Assembly (NCBI GenBank): GCA_947588655.1
Contig: CANPYS010000019.1
Coordinates: 1 to 37,061 of the forward strand
Reading direction: 5' to 3'
Source: an uncultured Alphaproteobacteria bacterium
GTDB lineage: Bacteria > Pseudomonadota > Alphaproteobacteria > RF32 > CAG-239
DNA length: 37,061 nt
Shown: positions 1 to 7,235 of the stretch, piece by piece
How positions within the stretch are numbered: the first letter of the stretch is position 1
Layout of the letters: each line of letters starts with the position of its first letter
Translations under genes and position numbers: made by a program
The notes under the pieces: model-generated
Database searches by the model: none
Told to the model about the DNA's origin: nothing
Seen by the model: the letters and a program-made list of their open reading frames with translations, nothing else

Positions 1-302
1 CCGTTATGCGCAAACTTATCCTCTTTGCTAACTCTTCCCTTAAGCCTTGTGCATAACTCTTTTATCTGGGTTGATGACGTTTTTTAGAATAAGGGAAAGG
101 TGGAGCCTATAAAAACAACAAAAGTAATTGTTGTTTTTTAGGCGACATCACGCGTATGTTAGCTTGCAAGGCGACGACAGACGCCGATGCAAGCGTTACA
201 AAGCAAGTGACCAAAACTTACGAGTAAGACCATAGAGGTACATGAGGAAACTTTCGGGCTTAAAATTGCTCTAGATGCCAGCTATACGCCTTCCCCTAAA
301 GG
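1..302. repeat. Intergenic repeat block at the left edge
   Basis: No convincing gene is visible here. Positions 105-143 form a short inverted repeat (arms 105-119 and 130-143, GCCTATAAAAACAAC against GTTGTTTTTTAGGC). Positions 119-167 are a copy of a dispersed ~49-nt unit also found at 17601-17649 and 31699-31747. Positions 236-290 match 5438-5492 at 54 of 55 bases, so they are the right arm of the ~125-nt palindromic element described at 5374-5497; the left arm is missing. The block sits downstream of yebC. Confidence 0.75.
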
Positions 303-1058
303 TTATACGCCTTTCAGCGCATTTACAACCTCTTCCCCTATCTCAGCATTATGATAAACACGCTGTACATCATCGTCATCATCAAGCGCGTCAATAAAAT
401 CAAGCAATTTTTGTGCGGTTTCAACATCGGTGATGTCGGTTTTGACGAGAGGTTTCCAGTCAAGCCGAGAGGCGGACGGCGTGCCGAACACTTTTTCCAA
501 AGCTTCGGTCACGGTTGCCAAATCGTCCGGCAAAGTTTCAATTTCGTGATATTCGTCATCGGAAGAGACATCATTTGCGCCGGCTTCCAAAGCTGTTTCA
601 AACATTTTATCAGCATCGGCGGTTGATGCCGGATATTGAATATAGCCGATGCGTTCAAAATTAAAAGCGACGGAGCCACTTTCGCCCATTGTGCCGCCGC
701 GTTTGCCGAAAATGGTGCGAATATTGCCGGCTGTGCGATTTTTATTATCGGTTAAAGCCTCAACAATAACCGCCACTTTTCCAGGGCCAAACCCCTCATA
801 ACGCGCTGAAACATAATCAGCCCCGCCGGCGGTTTGTGTTGCTTTAGCAATAGCGCGTTCAATGTTATCTTTGGGCATACTTTCGGCGCGTGCTGCCTGA
901 ATAGCCAAGCGCAAGCGCGGATTTTTATCTGGTTCGGGCAAGCCTGATTTTGCGGCAATGGTAATATCACGCGCCAATTTTGCAAAAACGCGTGCTTTTT
1001 TGGCGTCTTGCGCCCCTTTACGATACATAATATTTTTAAATTGCGAATGTCCTGACAT
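303..1058 (-). CDS. yebC: YebC/PmpR/TACO1-family protein
   Basis: A 251-aa protein of typical length for the YebC/TACO1 family. These proteins have been described both as DNA-binding regulators and as factors that help ribosomes translate difficult stretches such as polyproline. The start MSGHSQFKNIMYRKGAQDAK is the family's hallmark N-terminus, and the middle carries the usual RYEGFGPG and EALTDNKNRTA segments. The ATG at 1056-1058 follows a clear AGGAG (1066-1070). The gene lies 13 bp behind the DEAD-box-like gene, and its SD abuts that gene's stop, so the two are likely co-transcribed. The family assignment is secure; the exact regulatory or ribosomal role in this organism is inferred. Confidence 0.95.
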   Translation of the reverse strand: MSGHSQFKNIMYRKGAQDAKKARVFAKLARDITIAAKSGLPEPDKNPRLRLAIQAARAESMPKDNIERAIAKATQTAGGADYVSARYEGFGPGKVAVIVEALTDNKNRTAGNIRTIFGKRGGTMGESGSVAFNFERIGYIQYPASTADADKMFETALEAGANDVSSDDEYHEIETLPDDLATVTEALEKVFGTPSASRLDWKPLVKTDITDVETAQKLLDFIDALDDDDDVQRVYHNAEIGEEVVNALKGV

Positions 1059-1071
1059 TTATTTACTCCTT

Positions 1072-1845
1072 TTAATTTTCATTTTCCGCCAAAGTTCCTT
1101 CCAAAAGCAAAAACGCCGGTGTTTTGTCGCCGAATGTGTGATATTTTTCAACCAATTCAACGGCCTCGGCATCTGTTTTGGGCGCTTGATATACCCGATG
1201 ACTTGCTTTAGGTGATTTCAAAGGCTCGGCGGCCTCATCTTCTTTGGCGCGGTCAACTTTAATTTCTGCCGGTGTTTTCAAGATTTTATCCAAAATATCC
1301 TGCGTTTCTTTGGAACGGCGATTCGTAAAAACAATATTTTGCTTGTCAGCGGGTAACATAGCAAGCACTTTTTCCAAATTTTCAAGCTGACGCATTTTTT
1401 TAATTAGGTTAATATCGTCAACCACCAAAATATTAATTTTGGAAAGATCAATCCGATTTTCCGCGGCAATTTCCAAAAGCAAATCGGGCGAGGCAATAAT
1501 GACATTAGCTTCAGAATTAACCTCTTGCGTGGTATCTTGAAGTGTTTCTTCATTAATTTCGTGATATTTGTTAAAGACGGCAAGCCTATCAGAAACCTTA
1601 ACGGATTGTTCAGAATCTGCCGTCACAATTAAAATATTTTGCCCTTGTTTTTTAGAAATAATATCAATCAAGGGAAAAACGTACGAACAAGTTTTGCCGC
1701 AACGTCCCGGCGCGATTGTAAAGACATCTTTACCCTCAAGCACGGAAGGAATAACATCTTTTTGAACAGTTGTTGGCTCAACAATGCCAAGTTCTTGCAT
1801 TGCTTGAATTGTTTCAGGGCTTAAGCCCAAATCTTGAAAAGTCAT
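1072..1845 (-). CDS. Degenerate single-domain DEAD-box helicase-like protein
   Basis: A 257-aa protein resembling only the N-terminal RecA domain of a DEAD-box RNA helicase. Residues 3-28 keep the F...GI.EPTTVQ Q-motif pattern. The Walker A position is APGRCGKT (45-52), with the Lys and Thr kept. A TPGR-like motif Ib reads ASPD (118-121). The DEAD box is replaced by DDIN (143-146), which loses the catalytic Glu, and the SAT motif is FTN (173-175). Nothing after residue ~180 resembles the second RecA domain with motifs IV-VI; the tail is Lys/Glu/Ala-rich. Helicase activity is therefore unlikely; it could be an RNA-binding or ribosome-assembly accessory protein. The frame is intact with a good SD (GAGGT, 1851-1855), so it appears expressed. 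First gene of a two-gene operon with yebC. Confidence 0.8.
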   Translation of the reverse strand: MTFQDLGLSPETIQAMQELGIVEPTTVQKDVIPSVLEGKDVFTIAPGRCGKTCSYVFPLIDIISKKQGQNILIVTADSEQSVKVSDRLAVFNKYHEINEETLQDTTQEVNSEANVIIASPDLLLEIAAENRIDLSKINILVVDDINLIKKMRQLENLEKVLAMLPADKQNIVFTNRRSKETQDILDKILKTPAEIKVDRAKEDEAAEPLKSPKASHRVYQAPKTDAEAVELVEKYHTFGDKTPAFLLLEGTLAENEN

Positions 1846-1874
1846 TTTTCACCTCGTTTTAATTCTTTGCCGAT

Positions 1875-1902
1875 ACTATAACTTTCTCTTAGCTTAAGTC
1901 AA
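1875..1902 (-). promoter_or_regulatory. Sigma70-type promoter for the DEAD-like/yebC operon
   Basis: On the minus strand there is TTGACT (1897-1902), a 16-bp spacer and TATAGT (1875-1880), followed about 30 nt later by the start codon. Predicted by eye only. Confidence 0.6.
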
Positions 1903-2023
1903 GCACAATGTTTTATCAAATTTTAACTTTTTAAAGTCAAATTTAAAAAATCTGCATATCAGATTGTCTTTTTACTTGCGAAGAATTATTTGATGATGTA
2001 TGTTTTAAAGGTTATAACATTTT

Positions 2024-2575
2024 ATGGAGGTTAAAATAACAGCTGAAAATAATAATGCGTCAGTACACACAAGCGATGGACCACGCATAAACGAGGGCAT
2101 TAAAGCCAGACAAGTCCGCTTAATTGATGAAATGGGCGAAAACCGAGGGGTTGTTTCTATTGCCGAGGCGCTCCAAATTGCCGATAACGCCGGGCTTGAT
2201 TTGATTGAGATTTCACCGCAGGCCAATCCGCCTGTCTGCAAAGTTTTAGATTACGGCAAGTATAAATACGAAGTCCAAAAGCGCAAAAACGAAGCGAAGA
2301 AAAATCAAAAAGTTGTCAACATCAAAGAGCTCAAACTTCGTCCGGCGATTGATACGCACGATTACGAGGTTAAAATTAAGCAAGCCAAAAAGTTTTTGAC
2401 GCAAGGCGATAAAGTTAAGTTTACGATGCGCTTTAAAGGGCGAGAAATGTCGGCTAACGATATGGGAAAGCAGATTCTTGATAAAATCATCAGCGATTTA
2501 GACACTGTTTCAAAGGTTGATGCCGCGCCCAAAGTGGAAGGGCGGCAAATGAGCATGTTGCTTTCGCCCTTATAA
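2024..2575 (+). CDS. infC: Translation initiation factor IF-3
   Basis: IF3 binds the 30S subunit, blocks premature 50S joining and proofreads the start codon and initiator tRNA. The protein shows the canonical RINEGIKARQVRLIDE N-domain, the linker rich in Lys/Glu, and the C-domain with KELKLRPAIDTHDYEVK and the final EGRQM segment; E. coli IF3 is of similar length (180 aa). From ATG 2024 it is 183 aa. That ATG has only a weak AAAGG 12 nt upstream. A strong GGAGG (2026-2030) lies 5 nt before an in-frame ATA at 2036, so the true start may be the rare AUA codon, as expected for an IF3-autoregulated gene; the product would then be 179 aa. A strong terminator follows at once. No rpmI or rplT follows, unlike the common infC-rpmI-rplT order. 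Confidence 0.95.
   Translation: MEVKITAENNNASVHTSDGPRINEGIKARQVRLIDEMGENRGVVSIAEALQIADNAGLDLIEISPQANPPVCKVLDYGKYKYEVQKRKNEAKKNQKVVNIKELKLRPAIDTHDYEVKIKQAKKFLTQGDKVKFTMRFKGREMSANDMGKQILDKIISDLDTVSKVDAAPKVEGRQMSMLLSPL
2026..2038 (+). promoter_or_regulatory. SD and candidate AUA start of infC
   Basis: GGAGG (2026-2030) followed by a 5-nt spacer and ATA (2036-2038), in frame with IF3. In E. coli infC the rare AUU start mediates autorepression by IF3; an AUA here would be an analogous device. The ATG at 2024 overlaps the SD and is in the same frame, so it cannot be excluded. Confidence 0.5.
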
Positions 2576-2590
2576 TTTCTTTCGCCTTTA

Positions 2591-2622
2591 AAAAAAGCCT
2601 GAAAATTTTCAGGCTTTTTTTT
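2591..2622 (+). terminator. Intrinsic terminator after infC
   Basis: A perfect 30-nt palindrome (AAAAAAGCCTGAAA / its complement) is followed by a T run. It lies 15 bp beyond the infC stop. Confidence 0.9.
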
Positions 2623-2652
2623 GTTACATTTGCTTTGTTTACATACATATAC

Positions 2653-2686
2653 AAAAAAACGCGGTATAATTTTACCGCGTTTTTTT
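2653..2686. terminator. Bidirectional terminator between infC and the cysteine-rich operon
   Basis: Arms 2653-2666 and 2673-2686 (AAAAAAACGCGGTA and its complement) enclose a 6-nt loop, with A and T runs on both sides. It is placed to end the minus-strand operon at 2701 and to back up the infC terminator. Confidence 0.85.
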
Positions 2687-2700
2687 GAAACAGAAGCCTA

Positions 2701-4380
2701 TTAATTTTGTGGTGGCCATTTTGCAGCGTTAAGAGTTTCATAGGAGTGTTGTACTGGACACCCATCACTATAAATGATTAGATGCGGATAAATTATGCCA
2801 CTATTAGTTAAAGAAAAGTTTCCAGTATTACTATCATCTTGGCTCGTTGCGAAAAATTGTCCAGTTTCACATTCCGCACTTGAGGTTACATCACCACCAA
2901 CGCCTGACTTTTTCGTTTCTAGTATTGTTGGAACATACCAGTGCCCTCCACCAAAGCCAGGATTATAATTTGTAAGGTACCCAAGGGAATTACCTAGCCA
3001 TGAATATATCTCATAATTATAATCATGAGCAAACTTTTTTTCAGAATCTGGGTTAATCTTTAGCATATTTGTTACAACATTGCTACCTGTATTTTTTGTT
3101 ATTATTCTGCAATCCCTAGATAATGACATATTATGTTCCAGACAATATTTATCTTCAGTAACCTTTGCAACATTTGCAAGGCACTTATCTTCACGGTCGT
3201 TGTCCTTCTTGAGTGTAACCGTCGTGGAATTTAATGCAACCACTTTGGCATAACACCCTTCATCACAACGCTCATCATTAAAATAAAATCCAGAATCAAA
3301 GAAGAAATGAGATTTGTAGTGAGATACAAAGTAAACTTTACCAAAAGAATTGCCTTGCTTTGTTGGTGTAAACGTACCGTCCATATTAGCATAAAGCCCT
3401 TGAGACTTGCAGACATCTGTTGTCGCTGTTCCAGAGGAAGGTACTTCGGCGAAACAGTCACAATAATACTCATTAGGATCCTCTATCTGATCACCCGAGT
3501 CATTATAATATGCACAATGCGTACAAAGGCAATCTTCGTCTAGGCTTTTGCTTACACCTTTAGAGGTAACAGAAACAGGTGTATAACAAGCTCCGCTATA
3601 ACAAACATCTTTGCAGACATCTTTTTCAAGATTAGAATCCCAATCACATTCTTCATGACAGTCGTATGTTCCATTAGATTTGTTAAAAACAGAACTATGT
3701 ACAATTACCTCATCACTCAAACAATCTAGATATCCTTCATCATCAGCACAGTTACTATACTCCGAGTCTTCCCCTTCTTGACACACGGGAGAACAAAGAT
3801 CCGTATCGTAAGAGGTCAAAGTATGTCCTTCTGAACATAACTTATAAGTTTTTCCACCCTCTTGACAATAAACAAACTTATCGCATCCCCATATATTATC
3901 ACTATTTTCTTTAAAGCCTTTAGATTTACAATTTTCTGCTGATTTTTCGTCTAAGCACTGATATTTTACAGAACCATCAGAATCGGTGCAAGTTAATTGT
4001 TTTTGATTAGAGCCACAAGGCGTGGTTTGTGTAAAGCCTAAGCTTTGACAACTAACTTTGGGATATTTTACACAAATTTTATAGTTTTCATTATAAGGAC
4101 AGTGTTGATATTCCTCACATCCCTTCACATCTTCAGTTTTATAACCCAACTCATCACATGCTTTTTCCGGCGTTGTATAATCCACGCACTTCATATATTT
4201 TGTATTAAACGGGCATTTCACATAATGTTCACAATTCTCAACTTCATTTAGCGAATACCCTAAATCAGTGCATTTCTGAGCCGCCGTTGATTTATCGTTG
4301 CATTCATCAGAATCACCACATGTTATAGCCATTGCCGGTGTGGCAACAAACATCAAAAATAAAATTAAAAACTTTTTCAT
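2701..4380 (-). CDS. Exported cysteine-rich repeat protein with DUF1566-like C-terminal region
   Basis: A 559-aa protein starting at MKKFLILFLMFVATPAMA, a clear Sec signal peptide ending in AMA; the start ATG (4378-4380) follows GGGAG inside the upstream gene's last codons. The N-terminal part holds at least four tandem cysteine-rich units of about 40 aa with the pattern C-x2-LGY/F...C...CP-[FY]...C. A middle cysteine-rich segment of less regular spacing follows. The last ~230 residues resemble a divergent DUF1566-type module: GKVYFVS, later GGGHWYVPT and FFATSQ where the family usually has WYLP and YWSST. Function is unknown; a periplasmic or surface disulfide-rich protein is inferred. It is homologous to the genes at 4385-5035 and 31943-32995 and lies 4 bp behind the former, so they form one operon. 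Confidence 0.85.
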   Translation of the reverse strand: MKKFLILFLMFVATPAMAITCGDSDECNDKSTAAQKCTDLGYSLNEVENCEHYVKCPFNTKYMKCVDYTTPEKACDELGYKTEDVKGCEEYQHCPYNENYKICVKYPKVSCQSLGFTQTTPCGSNQKQLTCTDSDGSVKYQCLDEKSAENCKSKGFKENSDNIWGCDKFVYCQEGGKTYKLCSEGHTLTSYDTDLCSPVCQEGEDSEYSNCADDEGYLDCLSDEVIVHSSVFNKSNGTYDCHEECDWDSNLEKDVCKDVCYSGACYTPVSVTSKGVSKSLDEDCLCTHCAYYNDSGDQIEDPNEYYCDCFAEVPSSGTATTDVCKSQGLYANMDGTFTPTKQGNSFGKVYFVSHYKSHFFFDSGFYFNDERCDEGCYAKVVALNSTTVTLKKDNDREDKCLANVAKVTEDKYCLEHNMSLSRDCRIITKNTGSNVVTNMLKINPDSEKKFAHDYNYEIYSWLGNSLGYLTNYNPGFGGGHWYVPTILETKKSGVGGDVTSSAECETGQFFATSQDDSNTGNFSLTNSGIIYPHLIIYSDGCPVQHSYETLNAAKWPPQN

Positions 4381-4384
4381 TGAT

Positions 4385-5035
4385 TTACTCCCAAACAACA
4401 TACTTGATATCACCAAAGCGAATAACTGGAGGATTTACCTTTTTCTCCCGAACAGCTCCACATAAAGTATATGTAACGCCATTTTCTTCACAACTTCTGA
4501 TACTTGAACACCATTCACTTTTATCAAAGATTGTAAAGCCAAGCTCGGTGCAAGTTTTTCCTTTGATCTCACCGCAAGCGTATTTTTGTGGTGTTTCTTC
4601 AATTGGGCATTTCATTGAATTAACGCCCTCATCGCAAGATGTTTCCGTAAAGCCTAGCTCTTCGCATGTCCTGACGGGCGCCGTTATATCAACACATAAG
4701 AGTTTTGTTTGATCAAACGGGCATTTAACGGATGTTTCGCCGTCAGCACAACTTGCCGATGTATAACCTAACGCAGTGCAATCACCCTTTTCCGATAAAG
4801 GATTTTTTTCAATACATCTGCCTTTGCTTTCATCAAACGGGCATTTTAAGAACGATTCGCCGTCAGCGCAACTTGTGGCAGTATCGGTATAGCCAAGCTT
4901 AGCGCAATCGCCGGCCGTTTCCCCATATGTGCGCCCTTCAACGCAACTATTGTTTCCGCCATAATCGTTAACGCATGTTTCGGCAAAAGCAGGATTGGCG
5001 ATAAACATCGCCATCAATAAAATTATTAATTTCAT
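4385..5035 (-). CDS. Exported cysteine-rich repeat protein, short form
   Basis: A 216-aa protein with signal peptide MKLIILLMAMFIANPAFA, cleaved probably after AFA. The mature part is almost entirely repeats: about four units of ~40 aa, each C-x2-LG[YF]T...C-x-[DE]G...KCP[FI]...C, so four cysteines per unit and an even number overall. It lacks the DUF1566-like C-terminal region of its downstream partner. The ATG at 5033-5035 is chosen over a TTG one codon earlier because AGGAG (5043-5047) then has a 7-nt spacer. No known family is recognised with confidence. The regular cysteines and export signal suggest a disulfide-stabilised envelope or secreted protein. First gene of a two-gene operon. 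Confidence 0.85.
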   Translation of the reverse strand: MKLIILLMAMFIANPAFAETCVNDYGGNNSCVEGRTYGETAGDCAKLGYTDTATSCADGESFLKCPFDESKGRCIEKNPLSEKGDCTALGYTSASCADGETSVKCPFDQTKLLCVDITAPVRTCEELGFTETSCDEGVNSMKCPIEETPQKYACGEIKGKTCTELGFTIFDKSEWCSSIRSCEENGVTYTLCGAVREKKVNPPVIRFGDIKYVVWE

Positions 5036-5064
5036 CAATGTTCTCCTAAAAAATTGATAATTTA

Positions 5065-5093
5065 AATGTACCTTAAAATTATGAAAATGTCAA
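5065..5093 (-). promoter_or_regulatory. Promoter for the cysteine-rich operon
   Basis: Minus-strand TTGACA (5088-5093), 17-bp spacer, TACATT (5065-5070), about 30 nt upstream of the ATG at 5035. Confidence 0.6.
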
Positions 5094-5145
5094 GTTTTTT
5101 TTACACAGGAAAACCAAATATATAACTTTTTAAAAATGCCCCCAA

Positions 5146-5373
5146 AACAACAATTATTTTTGGTGTTTTTATAGGCTCTTCTTGCTCATAAGTTTTGCGT
5201 TCATCGCAAAACTTACGAGCAAGAAGTGGTGTAGATAGCGTTGTTTTTTTATTAAAAGTACCGCAGCGTACATAGAGTTAAAAAGAAAATGCGGAGAATG
5301 AGGTGGATAGAGTGATTTCTTTGGGCTTGGACAATTTTAGCGTACAAGGATAATTTTTTGCACCCAAGCCCGT
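5146..5373. repeat. Intergenic repeats with a 22-bp hairpin and a truncated palindromic element
   Basis: Positions 5146-5176 contain a variant of the dispersed TTTTTATAGGC unit. Positions 5178-5226 form a hairpin with 22-nt arms (5178-5199 and 5205-5226) and one mismatch around a 5-nt loop, with no T run. Positions 5262-5350 resemble the left arm of the ~125-nt palindromic element (GCGGAGAATGAGGTGGATAG, then GACAATTTTAGCGTACAAGG), with no matching right arm before the next copy begins. No coding potential was seen. Confidence 0.75.
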
Positions 5374-5497
5374 GGAAAGGCGGATAGCGTGTGCAGATAG
5401 AGTGATTTTAAGCCCGAAAGTACCGCAGTGTACATAAAGGTACATGAGGAAACTTTCGGGCTTAAAATTGCTCTAGGTGCCAGCTATACGCCTTTCC
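5374..5497. repeat. Dispersed ~125-nt palindromic element, copy 1
   Basis: A 124-nt imperfect inverted repeat bounded by GGAAAGG and CCTTTCC. The inner arms TAGAGTGATTTTAAGC.. and ..GCTTAAAATTGCTCTA pair almost perfectly, and GTAC occurs on each side of the centre (5430-5433 and 5440-5443). Related full copies lie at 17839-17963 and 33554-33680, with a half copy at 236-290. It ends 6 nt before the tRNA-Leu 3' end. There is no open reading frame; a non-autonomous, MITE-like element or a structured RNA repeat are both possible. Confidence 0.8.
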
Positions 5498-5502
5498 CTG
5501 AT

Positions 5503-5588
5503 TGGTAGGGGTGAGGAGACTTGAACTCCTACTCGCCAAGCGAACAAGATTTTGAGTCTAGCGCGTCTACCAGTTCCGCCACACCCCC
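5503..5588 (-). tRNA. tRNA-Leu (anticodon CAA)
   Basis: Read on the minus strand, the GTGGCGGAACTGGTAGACGC D-arm region is typical of bacterial tRNA-Leu. The anticodon loop is CTCAAAA, giving CAA. There is a long class-II variable arm, then a T-arm with GTTCAAGTC, the acceptor CACCCCT, discriminator A and an encoded CCA (5503-5505). The first acceptor pair would be G-U, and the anticodon stem appears to contain one U-U mismatch. The CCA end abuts palindromic element copy 1. Confidence 0.93.
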
Positions 5589-5669
5589 ATTGAAAGTATG
5601 GGTAGGTTTATAACAAATAATTTCTGCTGTCAACACTTTTTTGAATTTTATATTTTTTTTAATTTTTTG

Positions 5670-5678
5670 TGTTATAAT
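5670..5678 (+). promoter_or_regulatory. Extended -10 promoter for the TPR-methyltransferase gene
   Basis: TGTTATAAT matches the extended -10 consensus TGnTATAAT, 30 nt before the chosen TTG start. No good -35 box is seen at the usual distance. Confidence 0.5.
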
Positions 5679-5708
5679 TTATTTAAATTCAGAATAAAAG
5701 GAGCGGCT

Positions 5709-7235
5709 TTGTTAAGTTTAGAGCAGACAGCGGCCGTTTTGTACGGCGAACAAAAATATCCTCAGGCTTTGGATATTTACCTCTCTCTTTACAAAAAAAG
5801 TCCCAAAACTGAAAAATATTCCATTTTTTGTGGCAACTGTTATGATGCCTTAGGTAAACCGGCGCAAGCTATTCGTTTTTATAAAAAAGCCTCAAAGCTT
5901 AATCCTGCTTCAACGACATCTCTTATGGCTTTAGCAAACCTTTATTATCAGCGGGGCGATTACAAAAATTCAGAAAAATTTTCCTTAAGAGCCTTAAAAG
6001 CCGAACCCAAAAATCAATCGGCGCTCATTAATTTGGGCAACATTGCTTATTGCCTTTCAGACTATGAAAAATCGTACAAATATTATCAAGCCGTGTACAA
6101 CGAAAATAAGGCGAGTTACATTGCGCTGATTAATATGGCAAACGTAAGTTTTGACCTCAAGCATTACGCGCTTGCCTTAGAACACGCGGAGCAAGCGCTT
6201 CATCTTTATCCGTCAAGTGTTGACGCATACATCATTCGCGGCAACGCTTATTTAGAGTTAGGCAAGTTCAAAAAATCAGAAAAAGCGCTGATAAACGCTT
6301 TAGATTTAAACAATCAAAACCCTTGGATTTATAATACCTTAAGCAGGCTTTATCAAAAGCTTGAGCGTTGGGACGAGGCTTTGGCGGCGGGTTGGAAAGC
6401 CGTTGTTTTGGAAAAAAATGCCCAAGACGAGCAACACATAAATTTCGGTTATTTATTATACGAATACACCGCCGAGAAAAAAGGACCTTTGGCGCAAACT
6501 TATGCCGCCAAATGGTTTGAAAAATATTTTGACAACGAGCTTGTAACTTATATGGCAAGCGCAATTTTATCAAACAAGCAACTCAACCGCGCCAACGCCC
6601 ATTACATTGCCAAGCTTTTTGATTCTTTTGCCGCCGATTTTGATTCAACGCTTGCCGAGCTAGATTATCAAGTCCCTGCGCAAATTGCCACGGCGTTAAA
6701 AAAGGTATATCATTTGCCTTTTTATGTTCGCGCGCGTGTTTTAGACTTGGGTTGTGGCACAGGTTTATGCGCTGAAAAAATAAAGCCTGCCTTGGGTTGG
6801 AGCAACATTGAAGGGGTTGATTTATCAGAAAAAATGCTCAAACAAGCCGAGGCAAAAGGGGTATATTCAGCCCTTCATCAAGCCGATATTTTGGAGTATC
6901 TCAAAGACTTAAGCCCAAAATATCATTTGATAACGGCGGCCGATGTCCTCACATATTTTGGCGATTTGAAAGCTTTGTTTGAAAACATCACGCATGCTTT
7001 GGGGCAAAACGGCATTTTCATTTTCAGCATTTCCGAAAATATGACCGACGATTCCAATTACACGCTCACGCCGTCAGGACGCTTTGTGCATCAACCGGCT
7101 TATGTCTTAAATCTGCTCAAAAAGTGCGGTTGCAAGCCAATTCTCTCAGAACGCAAAGTTTTGCGAACCGAGGGCGCGTCGCTTGTTTATGGTTATATCA
7201 TTGCCGCCCAAAAAGAATTTATTATTGCAAAATAA
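5709..7235 (+). CDS. TPR-repeat protein with C-terminal SAM-dependent methyltransferase domain
   Basis: A 508-aa protein with a TPR N-terminus (about residues 1-250; recurring A..LG..Y...A......P pattern) followed by a class I SAM methyltransferase domain. The SAM motif DLGCGTG is at about residues 346-352, followed by GVDLSEKML and the late motif GIFIFSISE. This architecture matches the predicted TPR-containing methyltransferases of COG4976; the substrate is unknown. The start is taken as TTG 5709 because AAAAGGAG (5696-5703) lies 5 nt upstream; an upstream in-frame ATG at 5598 would give an implausible Phe/Asn-rich extension reaching toward the tRNA. Its 3' end overlaps the convergent transketolase gene by 14 bp. 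Confidence 0.85.
   Translation: MLSLEQTAAVLYGEQKYPQALDIYLSLYKKSPKTEKYSIFCGNCYDALGKPAQAIRFYKKASKLNPASTTSLMALANLYYQRGDYKNSEKFSLRALKAEPKNQSALINLGNIAYCLSDYEKSYKYYQAVYNENKASYIALINMANVSFDLKHYALALEHAEQALHLYPSSVDAYIIRGNAYLELGKFKKSEKALINALDLNNQNPWIYNTLSRLYQKLERWDEALAAGWKAVVLEKNAQDEQHINFGYLLYEYTAEKKGPLAQTYAAKWFEKYFDNELVTYMASAILSNKQLNRANAHYIAKLFDSFAADFDSTLAELDYQVPAQIATALKKVYHLPFYVRARVLDLGCGTGLCAEKIKPALGWSNIEGVDLSEKMLKQAEAKGVYSALHQADILEYLKDLSPKYHLITAADVLTYFGDLKALFENITHALGQNGIFIFSISENMTDDSNYTLTPSGRFVHQPAYVLNLLKKCGCKPILSERKVLRTEGASLVYGYIIAAQKEFIIAK

Noticed and set aside
5598-5708. N-terminal extension of the TPR-methyltransferase from ATG 5598
   Set aside because: The extension is Phe/Asn-rich, contains the predicted -10 box and lacks an SD; the TTG at 5709 has a strong SD.
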